The notes beneath the pieces are model-generated. The model saw only the letters and a list, made by a program, of their open reading frames with translations, had not been told where the DNA came from and did not search any database. From positions 1 to 6,243 of the forward strand of contig JAOZPF010000077.1 of NCBI GenBank assembly GCA_029932895.1: a stretch of 6,243 bases of DNA, read 5' to 3'. Below are positions 6,222-6,243 of the stretch, piece after piece (positions within the stretch are counted from its first letter, which is position 1; the number at the start of each line of letters is the position of its first letter). This stretch comes from Anaerolineae bacterium. GTDB lineage: Bacteria; Chloroflexota; Anaerolineae; B4-G1; DUEL01. The position numbers and the translations under genes are program-made.

Positions 6222-6243
6222 GCAGAGTGGTCAGCGGATTGTA

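Noticed and set aside
6238..6243. TACAAT on the minus strand at the window edge, similar to a -10 box
   Set aside because: The matching -35 region would lie outside the window, so it cannot be judged, and a better-supported promoter lies closer to the gene.

Overview
The window is a GC-rich bacterial segment in which every gene lies on the minus strand. Read in transcription order (right to left) there are four tightly packed genes: an extended short-chain nucleotide-sugar epimerase/decarboxylase (6164-5166), a 1157-residue membrane protein combining an O-antigen ligase (Wzy_C) unit, a second multi-pass membrane block and C-terminal TPRs (5197-1724), a MraY/WecA/TagO-type polyprenyl-phosphate sugar-1-phosphate transferase (1727-714), and the N-terminal 233 residues of a UDP-sugar 6-dehydrogenase that runs off the left edge (699-1). 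The joints are a 32-base overlap, a 4-base GTGA overlap and a 14-base gap. A candidate sigma70-type promoter sits in the only non-coding stretch, the 79 bases before the first gene, so the four genes probably form one operon that continues beyond base 1.

Together these genes describe extracellular glycan synthesis. The dehydrogenase and the SDR enzyme make or modify UDP-sugar donors. The PNPT enzyme starts a glycan on undecaprenyl phosphate at the inner face of the membrane. The large ligase would transfer or polymerise the finished lipid-linked glycan on the outer face. No glycosyltransferases, flippase or chain-length regulator lie in the window, so the pathway is incomplete here and must extend to neighbouring DNA.

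The very long ligase-plus-TPR architecture and the base composition resemble what is seen in Chloroflexota (Anaerolineae-like) genomes. That is an inference from architecture and not a demonstrated placement. If it is right, the product is unlikely to be classical LPS, because these bacteria are generally considered to lack it, and the acceptor of the 'O-antigen ligase' is an open question.

No RNA genes, mobile elements, CRISPR arrays or terminators were seen. The most unusual object is the ligase protein. A hand topology based on hydrophobic segments and the positive-inside rule gives about 21 membrane spans with the TPR tail outside the cell, on the same face as the predicted catalytic Arg and His.
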